Below are positions 8,277-16,860 of a DNA stretch of 64,000 nucleotides, one piece after another. The notes beneath the pieces are model-generated. The model was not told the DNA's origin. It searched no databases and saw only the letters and a list, made by a program, of their open reading frames with translations. This DNA is from UBA1447 sp964627535 (lineage in GTDB: Bacteria; Bacillota; Clostridia; Oscillospirales; Acutalibacteraceae), in the NCBI GenBank assembly GCA_964627535.1, contig CAZVJW010000018.1:6899-70898 (forward strand). The letters are read 5' to 3'. How positions within the stretch are numbered: position 1 is the stretch's first letter; each line of letters starts with the position of its first letter. The position numbers and the translations under genes were made by a program.

Positions 8277-9146
8277 TTAAAAATTGGTAAATGTTAAGTA
8301 ATTAAAAACTTCGTTAACAATATTTTCTGGTGTGGATGCACTTGCCGTTAATCCGATTTCATTAGAACTAGATAGACATTTTGCCAACTCGGAACTATTT
8401 TCCATATCCGATAAATCTGCCAAAGAGCTGATGATAAATGATTTTTTATTATATTCCATACAACAGTTAAACAACTCTTGGGAATTGGAACTCTTTTTGT
8501 CACCAATAACAATTATCATATCAACATTTAGCGCAAGCTTTTGTGCAGCAAATTGTCTTTGTTCAGTTGCATTACATAATGTGTCTTTAATTTTCGCCTT
8601 CGAGTTTTTAACTAAAATCAGGCTAATTAAATACTCCCACATTTTTTTGTTGATGGTAGTTTGGGCTACTACACAGACATTTTCAGAAAGATTTAGTGCA
8701 GTCAAATCGGATTCATTTTCTACGATATAAACAGAATCATTGCACCATCCTTTTATACCAACCACCTCAGGATGCTCATGTTTGCCAATAACTATTATAT
8801 CATAGCCTTTTGAACTCATTTTATTGACAATTTTGTGAGTTCTTCTGATGTTAACGCATGTGAAGTCTTCAATGGTTACATTCTTTTTTTTGAGTTCTGC
8901 ATAAACAGAACGACCAACTCCATGTGCTCGAATAACTACGATGGATCCGTCTGGTATTTCAGACACATCCCGTGCTAAGAAAAAGCCTGCATCTTGAAAA
9001 TCACGAACAACATTACTATTATTAACCAATTCGCCAAGAAGATATACCTCATGTTCGCTAGAAATTTTTTCTTTAAGTGCATAGGCACTTTCAACTGCTT
9101 CGCGCACACCGTAACAAAACCCCATTTCAGCTGATTTTTTAATCAT
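8277..9146 (-). CDS. ispH: IspH-like 4-hydroxy-3-methylbut-2-enyl diphosphate reductase (divergent)
   Basis: IspH (LytB) carries out the last step of the MEP isoprenoid pathway with a [4Fe-4S] cluster. The 289-residue length fits the family. The three cluster cysteines are present (GFCYGV, DFTC, DTLC), as are RAHGVG, HPEVVG, AQTT and SSNS. Departures from the family are GELVNNSNVV, where the active-site His of the 'HN..VV' motif is Asn, and DFTCVNIRR where 'TCP' is usual. It may therefore be a paralogue with altered activity. GGAGA lies 7 bases upstream of the ATG. It stands alone, just right of the AT-rich operon. Confidence 0.8.
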   Translation of the reverse strand: MIKKSAEMGFCYGVREAVESAYALKEKISSEHEVYLLGELVNNSNVVRDFQDAGFFLARDVSEIPDGSIVVIRAHGVGRSVYAELKKKNVTIEDFTCVNIRRTHKIVNKMSSKGYDIIVIGKHEHPEVVGIKGWCNDSVYIVENESDLTALNLSENVCVVAQTTINKKMWEYLISLILVKNSKAKIKDTLCNATEQRQFAAQKLALNVDMIIVIGDKKSSNSQELFNCCMEYNKKSFIISSLADLSDMENSSELAKCLSSSNEIGLTASASTPENIVNEVFNYLTFTNF

Positions 9147-9407
9147 AATAAATTCTCCAAATTAATGTTTTATGTGTGAACAAATTAGAAACGAATTCAT
9201 GACAAAATCTTATAACATTCGTTTGCCAGCAATCCGTTTTGTGCCTTATTACAATTTCTTGAATATAAGAATAACATGCTAGAGTTTTGAAAGCAATAGT
9301 TGAAAAACCTTAAATCTAATAATTATAGACAGAAATATGTTTCGGGAAGGGAATGTTGGTTGTTCAATTTAAATTTTGTGTTGAATAAAACATATTAATA
9401 TGTTGAC

Positions 9408-9818
9408 TTGATAGTTGATATAGATAATAATTATGATAAAAGCCATCAAAAAGATCATTTCTTTCATGATTGTTTTGGAGCTATATGTAGTACAATTAAT
9501 ATTAAACAATCTTTCCCCTCATATGATGAATTTGTGAGCCACACAATTCCAAAAGATTTACATGATTTTTTGGCTGGCATAAATCCTAAAGAAAACCGAT
9601 ATCGATGGGATTTAATGCAATTGCTTCATTTTCAGATTATCATATTTTTAAATACTTATGGATACGATTATCAGTATACCGACAACAAAAAATTAAATAA
9701 ATTGTTCAAGCATAAATCTATAAAGCTCAACTTAGTTGAGGGCTTCAGAAGAAAACTTGATCTCTTCAAGTTAACAAATCAAAAAGAAGTAATTGTATTT
9801 TTTAAACACGTTATTTGA
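9408..9818 (+). CDS. Orphan reading frame, 136 residues
   Basis: This frame starts with TTG 9408 and has no visible ribosome binding site. The translation (MIVDIDNNYDKSHQ...) is AT-rich and contains a plausible hydrophobic helix (LLHFQIIIFLNTYGY), but I recognise no family. The start may lie elsewhere, or this may be the 3' remnant of a longer gene. It ends 60 bases before the terminator that faces the tRNA gene. The call rests only on an uninterrupted frame with protein-like composition. Confidence 0.35.
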   Translation: MIVDIDNNYDKSHQKDHFFHDCFGAICSTINIKQSFPSYDEFVSHTIPKDLHDFLAGINPKENRYRWDLMQLLHFQIIIFLNTYGYDYQYTDNKKLNKLFKHKSIKLNLVEGFRRKLDLFKLTNQKEVIVFFKHVI

Positions 9819-9878
9819 TAACGCCTAATACCGCGCCAACTGAGCGCAGCCCTGATCGAACTTCTCCGGAGAGTAACC

Positions 9879-9920
9879 AAAAAGACAACCCCTGCCTTGA
9901 TACGGCAGGAGTTGTCTTTT
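9879..9920 (-). terminator. Terminator of tRNA-Ala (bidirectional)
   Basis: A long stem (AAAAGACAACCCCTGCC pairing with the GGCAGGAGTTGTCTTTT side, one mismatch) directly abuts the 3' CCA end of the tRNA gene. It has T runs on both strands, so it can also stop rightward transcription from 9408-9818. Confidence 0.75.
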
Positions 9921-9996
9921 TGGTGGAGACGAAGAGGATCGAACTCTCGACCTTACGGATGCGAACCGTACGCTCTCCCAGCTGAGCTACGCCCCC
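9921..9996 (-). tRNA. tRNA-Ala (anticodon CGC)
   Basis: This is a 76-base cloverleaf with encoded CCA. The acceptor stem GGGGGCG pairs with CGTCTCC and contains the G3-U70 pair that identifies alanine tRNAs. The D arm is GCTC...GAGC. The anticodon stem TACGG/CCGTA encloses the loop TTCGCAT, giving anticodon CGC, which reads GCG. The T arm is GAGAG-TTCGATC-CTCTT. Its 3' end faces the AT-rich block to the left, the usual side for island integration. Confidence 0.95.
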
Positions 9997-10088
9997 AAAC
10001 GATTTTTTGCTTTGCTGCAAGGGAAATTATAAGCTTTCGATAGATACTTGTCAAGAAAAAAATACCGGTGTAAAGATAATTATAAGAT

Positions 10089-10112
10089 AGGGCGGTCAAC
10101 ACCGACCGCCCT
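10089..10112 (-). terminator. Hairpin downstream of the Gfo/Idh/MocA gene
   Basis: AGGGCGGTC and GACCGCCCT form a perfect 9-base-pair stem with a 6-base loop, 30 bases after the stop codon of the leftward gene. The following T run on the minus strand is weak (ATCTTATAATT), so termination may be partial. Confidence 0.5.
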
Positions 10113-10142
10113 TGCTGAACACTATCCACTAACCACTAACCA

Positions 10143-11132
10143 CTAATCTATATCCAGCGGATATTTCACACCGACTTTTTTTCTGATTTCATCCATCTGC
10201 TTCATTATTTTCATGGATTGGGCATGCGGAATAATGTCGCTTTCCAGCTTGCCCTCTCTTAAACACTGATTGCATTCAAGAATTTGCTCTTCAAAGCCGT
10301 TGCCGAGGAACGGGCATTTGTAGGTTTGCGGCTCTTGATCATTTATATACACCGTGAACTCCTGAGGCGCGTAAAACCGGTCTTTCGTTTTGATATACCC
10401 TTTTTCGCCGAAGATATAGCCGTCCCCCGGCTTGTTCAGCATCATTGCGGAGGTAAGGGAAGCGATCGCGCCGCTTTCGTATTTTATCAGATAACAGCAA
10501 TGCACATCAACACCCGTGACGCCCAGTTCCGCCTCCGCGACAATGTCAACAACCGGCGTGTCCATATGCCAGGAAGCAAAGCTCAGGCAGTAACAACCGA
10601 CATCCAAAATGGACCCACCGCCGTAAAGGGGGTTAAAGGCATGATGGCCCGGCTCATCGGACATATCGTAGCAAAAAGCCGCCTGGATGCCTTTAACCTT
10701 GCCAATCGCGCCGGACTCAACAACTTCAAGCATCTTGATTGTTCCGGGGGTCAGGCGAGCCCACATGGCCTCCATCATAAAGACTTTATTTTCAGTTGCG
10801 CAGTCAATCATCTTCTGCAGCTCGTTGCAGTTGACGGTTATCGGCTTCTCGGAAAGAATCGCTTTTCCGTGGTTCATAAACAGCATCGCAAACGGTCCGT
10901 GTGTGGCATGGGGCGTTGCAACATAGGCGATGTCGATGCCGTCCCACTGCGCCATTTCCTCATAGCTGCCAAAACGGGTCTTGATATCAAATTCGTCGGC
11001 AAATTTGTCGGCCTTTTCCTTATCACGCGAAGCAACCGCTTCAAGGCTGGCCCCCTCGGTGTTTTTGCAGGCTTGAGCAAATCTGTGCGCAATATCGCCT
11101 GTCCCGATAATTCCCCAGCGAATTGTTTTCAT
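10143..11132 (-). CDS. Gfo/Idh/MocA family NAD(P)-dependent oxidoreductase
   Basis: This 329-residue cytoplasmic oxidoreductase would act on a sugar, inositol or similar polyol. The N-terminal Rossmann motif is GIIGTGDIAHRFAQA (residues 7-21), and the family hallmark EKPITVN lies near residue 95 with the substrate-binding domain after it. The length is typical. AAAGGA lies upstream of the ATG at 11132. It appears to be a single-gene unit, ending in tandem TAGTGGT repeats and a hairpin. The exact substrate cannot be told from the sequence. Confidence 0.88.
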   Translation of the reverse strand: MKTIRWGIIGTGDIAHRFAQACKNTEGASLEAVASRDKEKADKFADEFDIKTRFGSYEEMAQWDGIDIAYVATPHATHGPFAMLFMNHGKAILSEKPITVNCNELQKMIDCATENKVFMMEAMWARLTPGTIKMLEVVESGAIGKVKGIQAAFCYDMSDEPGHHAFNPLYGGGSILDVGCYCLSFASWHMDTPVVDIVAEAELGVTGVDVHCCYLIKYESGAIASLTSAMMLNKPGDGYIFGEKGYIKTKDRFYAPQEFTVYINDQEPQTYKCPFLGNGFEEQILECNQCLREGKLESDIIPHAQSMKIMKQMDEIRKKVGVKYPLDID

Positions 11133-11349
11133 TTTATAACAAATCCTTTCTTTTTGGCAAAAGCTTCATAAATCTTCATATCATTTGCAGGACTATTATA
11201 AGGTATTTGCTTGCAAAAAGCCAGTCCTTGTGATATATTGTTTTCGGAAACATTCTTTTACATCCGGTTTCGAATAAGCTTGCAACAATCATCGCATTGT
11301 TTATGTTTCCAAGACAAACAAAAAATATAAAAATCGGGAGGCTATAAAA

Positions 11350-11733
11350 ATGAGCAGGGCACAAAAATTCTACATTTGCCGTATATGCGGCAATCTTGTC
11401 GGCATGATTCACGATTCCGAGGTGGAGATCATCTGCTGCGGCCAGCCAATGGAGGAGCTTATTCCGAACACTGTTGAAGCCGCTGTTGAAAAGCATCTCC
11501 CTGTCATTTCGGTTGCCGGCGATACGGTTCAGGTCGCTGTGGGCAGCGTGCCGCATCCCATGACCGAAGAACATTCTATTCAATGGATATATCTTGAGAC
11601 GAAAAAGGGTGGGCAGAGAAAGAGCTTGTCCCCCGGCGAAAAACCCGAAACAACTTTCTCGGTTATCGGAGACGAAGCCATTGCGGCGTTTGCTTACTGC
11701 AATCTGCACGGGCTTTGGAAAACCGAACTATAG
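11350..11733 (+). CDS. dfx: Desulfoferrodoxin (superoxide reductase)
   Basis: Superoxide reductase turns superoxide into hydrogen peroxide without releasing oxygen and takes electrons from rubredoxin. The 127-residue protein has an N-terminal desulforedoxin domain (CRIC at 10-13 and the CC pair at 29-30) for centre I. Its catalytic centre II ligands are EKHLP, HPMTEEH and CNLHG. GGGAGG precedes the ATG at 11350. The rubredoxin gene starts 29 bases after its stop and a flavodiiron protein follows, so the three form an oxygen-defence unit. Confidence 0.93.
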   Translation: MSRAQKFYICRICGNLVGMIHDSEVEIICCGQPMEELIPNTVEAAVEKHLPVISVAGDTVQVAVGSVPHPMTEEHSIQWIYLETKKGGQRKSLSPGEKPETTFSVIGDEAIAAFAYCNLHGLWKTEL

Positions 11734-11762
11734 AAATAATTAATTTAAAGGAGTATGTTATT

Positions 11763-11918
11763 ATGAGCAAGTATGAATGTGTATGCGGCTATGTCTATGA
11801 CCCCGAAATCGGCGATCCGGACAACGGTTTTGCCCCCGGCACAGCATTTGCGGACCTTCCGGATGACTGGACCTGCCCTCAATGCGGCTTAGGGAAAGAT
11901 ATGTTTACCGAAATCTAA
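11763..11918 (+). CDS. rub: Rubredoxin with a shortened first ligand motif
   Basis: This 51-residue rubredoxin is the likely electron donor to the flanking superoxide reductase and flavodiiron protein. The second iron motif is normal (CPQCG). The first reads YECVCGYVYDP, so it is C-x-C-G where the usual form is C-x-x-C-G, one residue shorter. The rest of the fold (DPDNGFAPGTAF, DLPDDW) is typical. AAAGGAG precedes the ATG at 11763, and upstream in-frame starts are not needed. Iron binding by the short motif is likely but not proven by sequence. Confidence 0.9.
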   Translation: MSKYECVCGYVYDPEIGDPDNGFAPGTAFADLPDDWTCPQCGLGKDMFTEI

Positions 11919-12050
11919 TCGTTTCGCTTTTTAGCGCATTTCAAAAAAACCGCGGCAAATGCCGTTTAGCGTGCTATGCGCCAAGCGGCTTTGCTTATCT
12001 CTTTTTGTGCCAAACAGCAGCGATATGTTGCGTAAATACGGAGGAAAAAT

Positions 12051-13250
12051 ATGAGTACAGTTAAGATTACCGGAAATATTTGTTCTGTCGGTGTGCAAAA
12101 CCCCGCACTCCGTGTGTTTGATATTATCATGCAAACCGAATACGGCACTTCTTACAATGCTTATTTCATAAAGGGCACCGAAAAAACCGCCTTAATCGAA
12201 ACGGTTCACTTGTCTTTTTTTGACGAATACATCGAAAACATTTCCGCTGTAACCGATATCGGCAGGATAGATTATCTTATTTTAAACCATACCGAACCCG
12301 ACCACAGCGGCAGCGTTAAAAAACTGCTGGAACTGAACCCCGAAATCACCGTTATCGCCACGAACCCGGGGCACAAATATCTTGCCGCCATCATCAACGC
12401 CCCTTACAAAGCGCTTCTTGCCAAAGATAACGAAGAATTGGATTTGGGCGGTATTACGCTTAATTTTATATCGGCGCCCTTGCTGCACTGGCCGGACTCC
12501 ATGTTCACCTGGTGCAAAGAGGAAAAGGCACTGTTTACCTGCGACTTTCTGGGCGCCCATTACTGCGAACCGCGTGTATTCGACACCAAGGTAACCTACC
12601 CCGAAAATTACAAGAAGGCATTCAAAGATTATTATAACGCTATTTTCGGACCTTTCAAGCCCTTCGTTCTGGCGGGCATCGCCAAAATGGAGAATTTAGG
12701 CGCGGAATTTGTCTGCACCAGCCATGGACCGGTTCTTACCAAAAGCATTGGTGAAGCGGTGGGACAATACCGCGAATGGAGCATGTCTGCCGCAAAGAAC
12801 AACGCCGCTAAAAAAATATTGCTGCTTTATGTTTCCGCTTATGGCTGCACCAAAAGGGTGGCGGAAGAACTCCAATCCGTTTTAAACAGTAAATTCGCTT
12901 TTGAAACGGAAATCATCAATGTTCTTGACGAAAGCCTTGCCAATATTAAGGAAAAAATTGATGCCTGCGACGGTCTTCTGCTCGGTACGCCCACCATCAA
13001 CAGGGATGCGCTGAAACCGATGTGGGATGTCACCTGTGTGATTGACGCTATCATCAATAAAGGTAAGCCGTCGAGCGTTTTCGGCTCCTACGGCTGGAGC
13101 GGCGAAGGTGTGCCGATGCTCATTGACCGGCTCAAGGGTTTAAAGCTCAATGTTATCGGCGAAGGCGTACGCGTCAACTTTGTGCCAAGTGTGGAAGAAC
13201 TGGCGCAGGTGCGCGAATACGCGAAAAGCTTTGCTGCCAACATTAAATAA
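12051..13250 (+). CDS. fprA: Flavodiiron protein (A-type flavoprotein)
   Basis: FprA-type flavodiiron proteins reduce oxygen to water (or NO to N2O) in anaerobes, taking electrons from rubredoxin. The 399-residue protein has an N-terminal metallo-beta-lactamase-like diiron domain with NHTEPDHSGS, LLHWPDSM, CDFLGAHY and SHGPVL supplying ligands. A C-terminal flavodoxin domain starts about residue 255 (LLLYVSAYGCTKR) and has the FGSYGWSGEG loop. GGAGG precedes the ATG. It follows dfx and rub with a 130-base gap and is ended by a strong terminator. Confidence 0.93.
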   Translation: MSTVKITGNICSVGVQNPALRVFDIIMQTEYGTSYNAYFIKGTEKTALIETVHLSFFDEYIENISAVTDIGRIDYLILNHTEPDHSGSVKKLLELNPEITVIATNPGHKYLAAIINAPYKALLAKDNEELDLGGITLNFISAPLLHWPDSMFTWCKEEKALFTCDFLGAHYCEPRVFDTKVTYPENYKKAFKDYYNAIFGPFKPFVLAGIAKMENLGAEFVCTSHGPVLTKSIGEAVGQYREWSMSAAKNNAAKKILLLYVSAYGCTKRVAEELQSVLNSKFAFETEIINVLDESLANIKEKIDACDGLLLGTPTINRDALKPMWDVTCVIDAIINKGKPSSVFGSYGWSGEGVPMLIDRLKGLKLNVIGEGVRVNFVPSVEELAQVREYAKSFAANIK

Positions 13251-13273
13251 AATTCGATTGTTGATAATACAAA

Positions 13274-13312
13274 AACCCCGGAGGCTGCAACTTGCCATCC
13301 GGGGTTATTTTT
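13274..13312 (+). terminator. Terminator after fprA
   Basis: AACCCCGGA pairs perfectly with TCCGGGGTT across a 15-base loop, followed by ATTTTT. It lies 24 bases after the fprA stop. Confidence 0.75.
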
Positions 13313-13375
13313 CGGTAATCTTTCTATAGGCTGACTGTAAAGCCGCCAATTTGAATAATATCGCCTTTGAACAGA

Positions 13376-14806
13376 TTACATTGGGGTATTTTTTTTCCTT
13401 TTAAAATAGATATATAGAACCACACAAACCAATCCGGCAAGAAAAAAACCAAAGACAACCCAAAGAACGCCGGCTAGCAAACCGCTTGATTCTTTCGCGT
13501 CATTGACAGCTTGTTTTATTCCTGCTGCGTACTTTTTGGATATTGTTTTTCCCAAGTTTTCCAACTCATCTTCAATGATAAACTTTGTAACTTCTGACAG
13601 ACCGTTCTTGTCGGCAGAAACCGTTTCACCGGGCAGCACATCAATGGTTTTACCTGTCGATTTTGAGGTAAAAGTGATTTTTCCTTCCAGCACCTTAACG
13701 GTGGATACGCCTTCGGTTTCTATAAAGACCGCTATCGTACCCTTGCGCCCGGCCACCGCCTGGTTCATGGTGACATCCAATGTTCCTTCTGTAATCATTT
13801 GATTCAGGTTATTTTTGATGTTCATGAGCAGTATTCCGCTGTTAGTCGACCATAATCCTTTCGCTTCTTCCTGCTTTGCAAGCTTCACAGAAGAACGGGG
13901 GCCGAGTGTGAATTCTGTTTTCCCGGATTCATACACGCTACCGGGGTACAGATGAAAAGTTACATAACTGTCTCCGCCTGTTTTGATTGTTGCACCACGG
14001 GGAATTTCTACCCTTTTGGATCCGAAAAAATCAACGACCGGTTCTTCCTCACCGTTTTCAAATTGGATTATTACCTCACCCTCGCACTCACCGATCAAAA
14101 GTTCATAGTCAACTTCTATCTTTGTTCCGGGTGTCAATGGCGCAATCGATCCGCCAGATGCGTCGGGAATACCGGTTTGTGGCTGTTCCTCCGGGTTAAC
14201 CCATTCATAAAGATATACGGCGTTACCGGCTCTTGAGAAAATATAAATTGCAAGCTTTTGTCCCGCGGTGTAGCCGGATGGAAATTTTGCGAAACCGACC
14301 ATCGTGTCCGAGGGAACCGTTTGAACACCGTTTGCGCCGATACACTTTGCGTAGTATCTGCCGTCTTCGGTCAAGAATTTCACTCTGCTTGCTGTTCCGG
14401 ACCCCGGTGCCAACCCTTCAACATCTATGGTCGCATTAATCAAATTGTCCGCGGAATTAAGCCCGTTGTGAATATACCCATCATTTTTTCCGTTATAAGT
14501 ATATTCATCGATTTTAACTGTAAGAACAAGTTTCACCGGCTCATTCGGGTAACATATGGCAGGTGGCTGCGACCACGTAGCTGTTGATTTAAAAACATCT
14601 CCCACCCAAGGTGCTTTGGTTATCACAGAAGCCGAGCTTTCTGAAACCGTGTTTTCCGTGTTTTCCGTTTCACCGGCAAGGGCGGTGCTAAACTTGGTTT
14701 GTTGCCAGTAACCGCCTGTTCCAGTTGCCAGGGAGGAACTCGAACCGATTAAAAAGCAGGAGAAAAGCACAAACATAAAAAGCGTTATGGATAAAGACCG
14801 CATCAT
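13376..14806 (-). CDS. Secreted, membrane-anchored FecR-like protein
   Basis: This 476-residue protein has an N-terminal signal segment (MMRSLSITLFMFVLFSCFL), a large extracellular part and one C-terminal membrane helix (about 445-468) followed by FKRKKNTPM. Residues 265-420 resemble the FecR domain (VEIPRGATIKTG, LGPRSSVKL, VLEGKITFTS). No TonB or siderophore genes are near, so FecR here means only the fold. AGGAGG precedes the ATG. An A8 tract sits 10 bases before the stop; losing one A would replace NTPM with a 21-residue beta-rich tail. It follows the DUF4173 gene by 80 bases and may belong to the same unit. Confidence 0.75.
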   Translation of the reverse strand: MMRSLSITLFMFVLFSCFLIGSSSSLATGTGGYWQQTKFSTALAGETENTENTVSESSASVITKAPWVGDVFKSTATWSQPPAICYPNEPVKLVLTVKIDEYTYNGKNDGYIHNGLNSADNLINATIDVEGLAPGSGTASRVKFLTEDGRYYAKCIGANGVQTVPSDTMVGFAKFPSGYTAGQKLAIYIFSRAGNAVYLYEWVNPEEQPQTGIPDASGGSIAPLTPGTKIEVDYELLIGECEGEVIIQFENGEEEPVVDFFGSKRVEIPRGATIKTGGDSYVTFHLYPGSVYESGKTEFTLGPRSSVKLAKQEEAKGLWSTNSGILLMNIKNNLNQMITEGTLDVTMNQAVAGRKGTIAVFIETEGVSTVKVLEGKITFTSKSTGKTIDVLPGETVSADKNGLSEVTKFIIEDELENLGKTISKKYAAGIKQAVNDAKESSGLLAGVLWVVFGFFLAGLVCVVLYIYFKRKKNTPM

Positions 14807-14886
14807 ATTCCTGACCTCCTATATGCCTCGAACATTTTTCTTCATCATATCATCTTTCTAAATTATAGCATCCTAAAACTATTTTA

Positions 14887-16860
14887 TCACCTATCCATAT
14901 AAAAATAGAGTCTTTTATTGTTTTTGTCAAGAATCATTTCCGATGAATTGCCGCATACCTGGTCATCTGTATATTTTTGGCTTTCAAAAATATTGCCGTT
15001 TTTCGGGATGTCGGTCCAATAATTCATGGCCATGTTCCATTTGCTAAAATACTCAAAATATACGGTCCATTCGTATTCTGTGATAATTTGATTGAAATAT
15101 TCCTCGTTTAAAACAGCATAACCATAGAGTACGGTGCCGTTGTTTGCCGTGCTGAAAAAGTCCGGCGAAAATGTCGGTTGATAATACCATTCACAGCTTT
15201 CTATTTTCGGTATATTCGGAAAATAACGGGTTATCATTTCTTTATCTGTTCCCGGTGCGCCGTATCTGTTTTCATCATAGACAATATAGTATTTATCTTT
15301 ATTTGTATCAAGCAGTTTATTTGCCTCAATAACCGCCAAATTCATGGATTGCCATTTTTTTTCTTTCAGCTTGTCATATCTTGCAGTGAGTATCGTCTTT
15401 GTGTTTTGTCTGACAACAACATCACCGTTGTCGAGCAGCCCGATGGCTTCCGGCACCATTGAATCCGAAAGGCTTCCGAACATGTTCACATCCAGCGAAA
15501 CACTTTTATCCTGTTCACTCTTTGCAATGTTGTATTTTACAATCATTGCGTCGATGCCCGCGAAGTTCAGCGCTAAAAACCAACCGGTGAAAAAGATACA
15601 GATGATTTTAACCGCATTGAATTTTCTGGAAATAATTTTAACAATTGCCAACATAAACAGTACACCTATTAAAACCATAAACCAGGAGGTATAGACCCGA
15701 AGCTGGGTAAGCCCGAACACCTGCATATACATTACCATTTTTGAAATCGCGGAGGCTATGATTACAACCGTAATAAATGAAAGTGTAAGCAGGTAAGTTT
15801 TCAGCACCTTTGAAAGTTTATTTTCTTTTCGCGCTGTGAACAGATAAAAAACAGTCAATATGCCCAGGTTGATTGCCGCAATGGCAACAAGCTCAAAAAA
15901 ACCTCTGCGCGCGTAATCGGAATAGATGAAGCCCCCGGGCAGTTCACCGCGGAAAGCCAAAAACATATAGTTGAACTGCACAAACAGGAAGAAGAAATAA
16001 ACAGCGTTGACAATCGATAAAACCGTGTAGGCAATAACATGGTCCAGCTTCCCTGCAATATCGGGAATTTTCACGGAACCTTTGCCGGATTTATACCGGA
16101 AGGCAAAAAACGCGCCGAAGAGAGGAATAGCAGCCATAAAGCCCAACATAAATTTACCGAGATACTCCCAAATGCTTGCCCCGATGAAATCTGTCAGATT
16201 TTTCATGACGCCTTCAAAAGCCAAATCCGCGCTTGAAAGAAGCGAAAGAATGATGGCAAGCAGCGGGATGCAAATAATAACGCCAAGCATAATTCTAAAG
16301 AAAAGCCGCTTGCCTTTTTCGTCTTTTGTGCCTTTGGCCGTTATAACAAAGAGTTTGTCCAGGTTCACCAACGGTCTGCCGACAAATCCACCGAAAAAGT
16401 CAAACAGTACGCCTTTTGAAAGCTTCTCATGATCCCGCACACCGAACATGGCCATAAACTGCAAGGTGGTCAGAAAAAACAAAAAGCCGAGGTTCAAAAC
16501 ACCCAATACTTGATTGTCAAAAAGCACAAAGCAGAGCATCAGCAGTACAATCGGGATAAATAGCGGCGCGCCTTTTTTTATATCCATACTTTTGCTTTTC
16601 AACCCGTAAAACATTACTCCCGCGTATGCAGCAATAAAGAAAAGCGGAACACCGAAACCGAGACCGCCGAAAAAGATAAACTGAAAAAATAGAAAACCGA
16701 TAACCAACGCTAACGCGGAAAAGATACTGTCTGTTTTGTCAAATTTTACCGGCAGCTTCTTTGCGGGGGGTTGTTGCGGCGCATAGTATTGGGGAGGCGC
16801 GGGGATAACCGGCGGCGGTTGCGCGCCGGGATTATTTTCATTAATAATATTCGTTTCCAT
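14887..16860 (-). CDS. DUF4173 multi-pass membrane protein
   Basis: This 657-residue protein has a proline-rich cytoplasmic N-terminus (residues 10-45), about ten to twelve membrane helices up to residue 450, and a 200-residue soluble C-terminus. The arrangement and sequence fit DUF4173, a Clostridia/Actinobacteria membrane family of unknown function. GGAGG lies 8 bases before the ATG. The start codon immediately follows the stop of the XRE regulator gene (16861), so the two are co-transcribed. The neighbourhood (DUF2975, XRE) suggests envelope or stress sensing, which is inference. Confidence 0.78.
   Translation of the reverse strand: METNIINENNPGAQPPPVIPAPPQYYAPQQPPAKKLPVKFDKTDSIFSALALVIGFLFFQFIFFGGLGFGVPLFFIAAYAGVMFYGLKSKSMDIKKGAPLFIPIVLLMLCFVLFDNQVLGVLNLGFLFFLTTLQFMAMFGVRDHEKLSKGVLFDFFGGFVGRPLVNLDKLFVITAKGTKDEKGKRLFFRIMLGVIICIPLLAIILSLLSSADLAFEGVMKNLTDFIGASIWEYLGKFMLGFMAAIPLFGAFFAFRYKSGKGSVKIPDIAGKLDHVIAYTVLSIVNAVYFFFLFVQFNYMFLAFRGELPGGFIYSDYARRGFFELVAIAAINLGILTVFYLFTARKENKLSKVLKTYLLTLSFITVVIIASAISKMVMYMQVFGLTQLRVYTSWFMVLIGVLFMLAIVKIISRKFNAVKIICIFFTGWFLALNFAGIDAMIVKYNIAKSEQDKSVSLDVNMFGSLSDSMVPEAIGLLDNGDVVVRQNTKTILTARYDKLKEKKWQSMNLAVIEANKLLDTNKDKYYIVYDENRYGAPGTDKEMITRYFPNIPKIESCEWYYQPTFSPDFFSTANNGTVLYGYAVLNEEYFNQIITEYEWTVYFEYFSKWNMAMNYWTDIPKNGNIFESQKYTDDQVCGNSSEMILDKNNKRLYFYMDR

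Noticed and set aside
9829..9880. Possible second tRNA or tRNA fragment left of tRNA-Ala
   Set aside because: Only a 9-base match to the T-arm is present and no cloverleaf can be drawn.
9811..10020. A short open frame over the tRNA region
   Set aside because: The DNA folds as tRNA-Ala with all arms and CCA, so the frame is accidental.
10284..11171. A 295-residue open frame on the plus strand across the Gfo/Idh/MocA gene
   Set aside because: Antisense shadow; no recognisable domain and no ribosome binding site.
13376..14806. FecR-like protein considered as an iron-citrate sensor
   Set aside because: The organism appears Gram-positive, and no FecI-type sigma factor or TonB receptor gene is adjacent.
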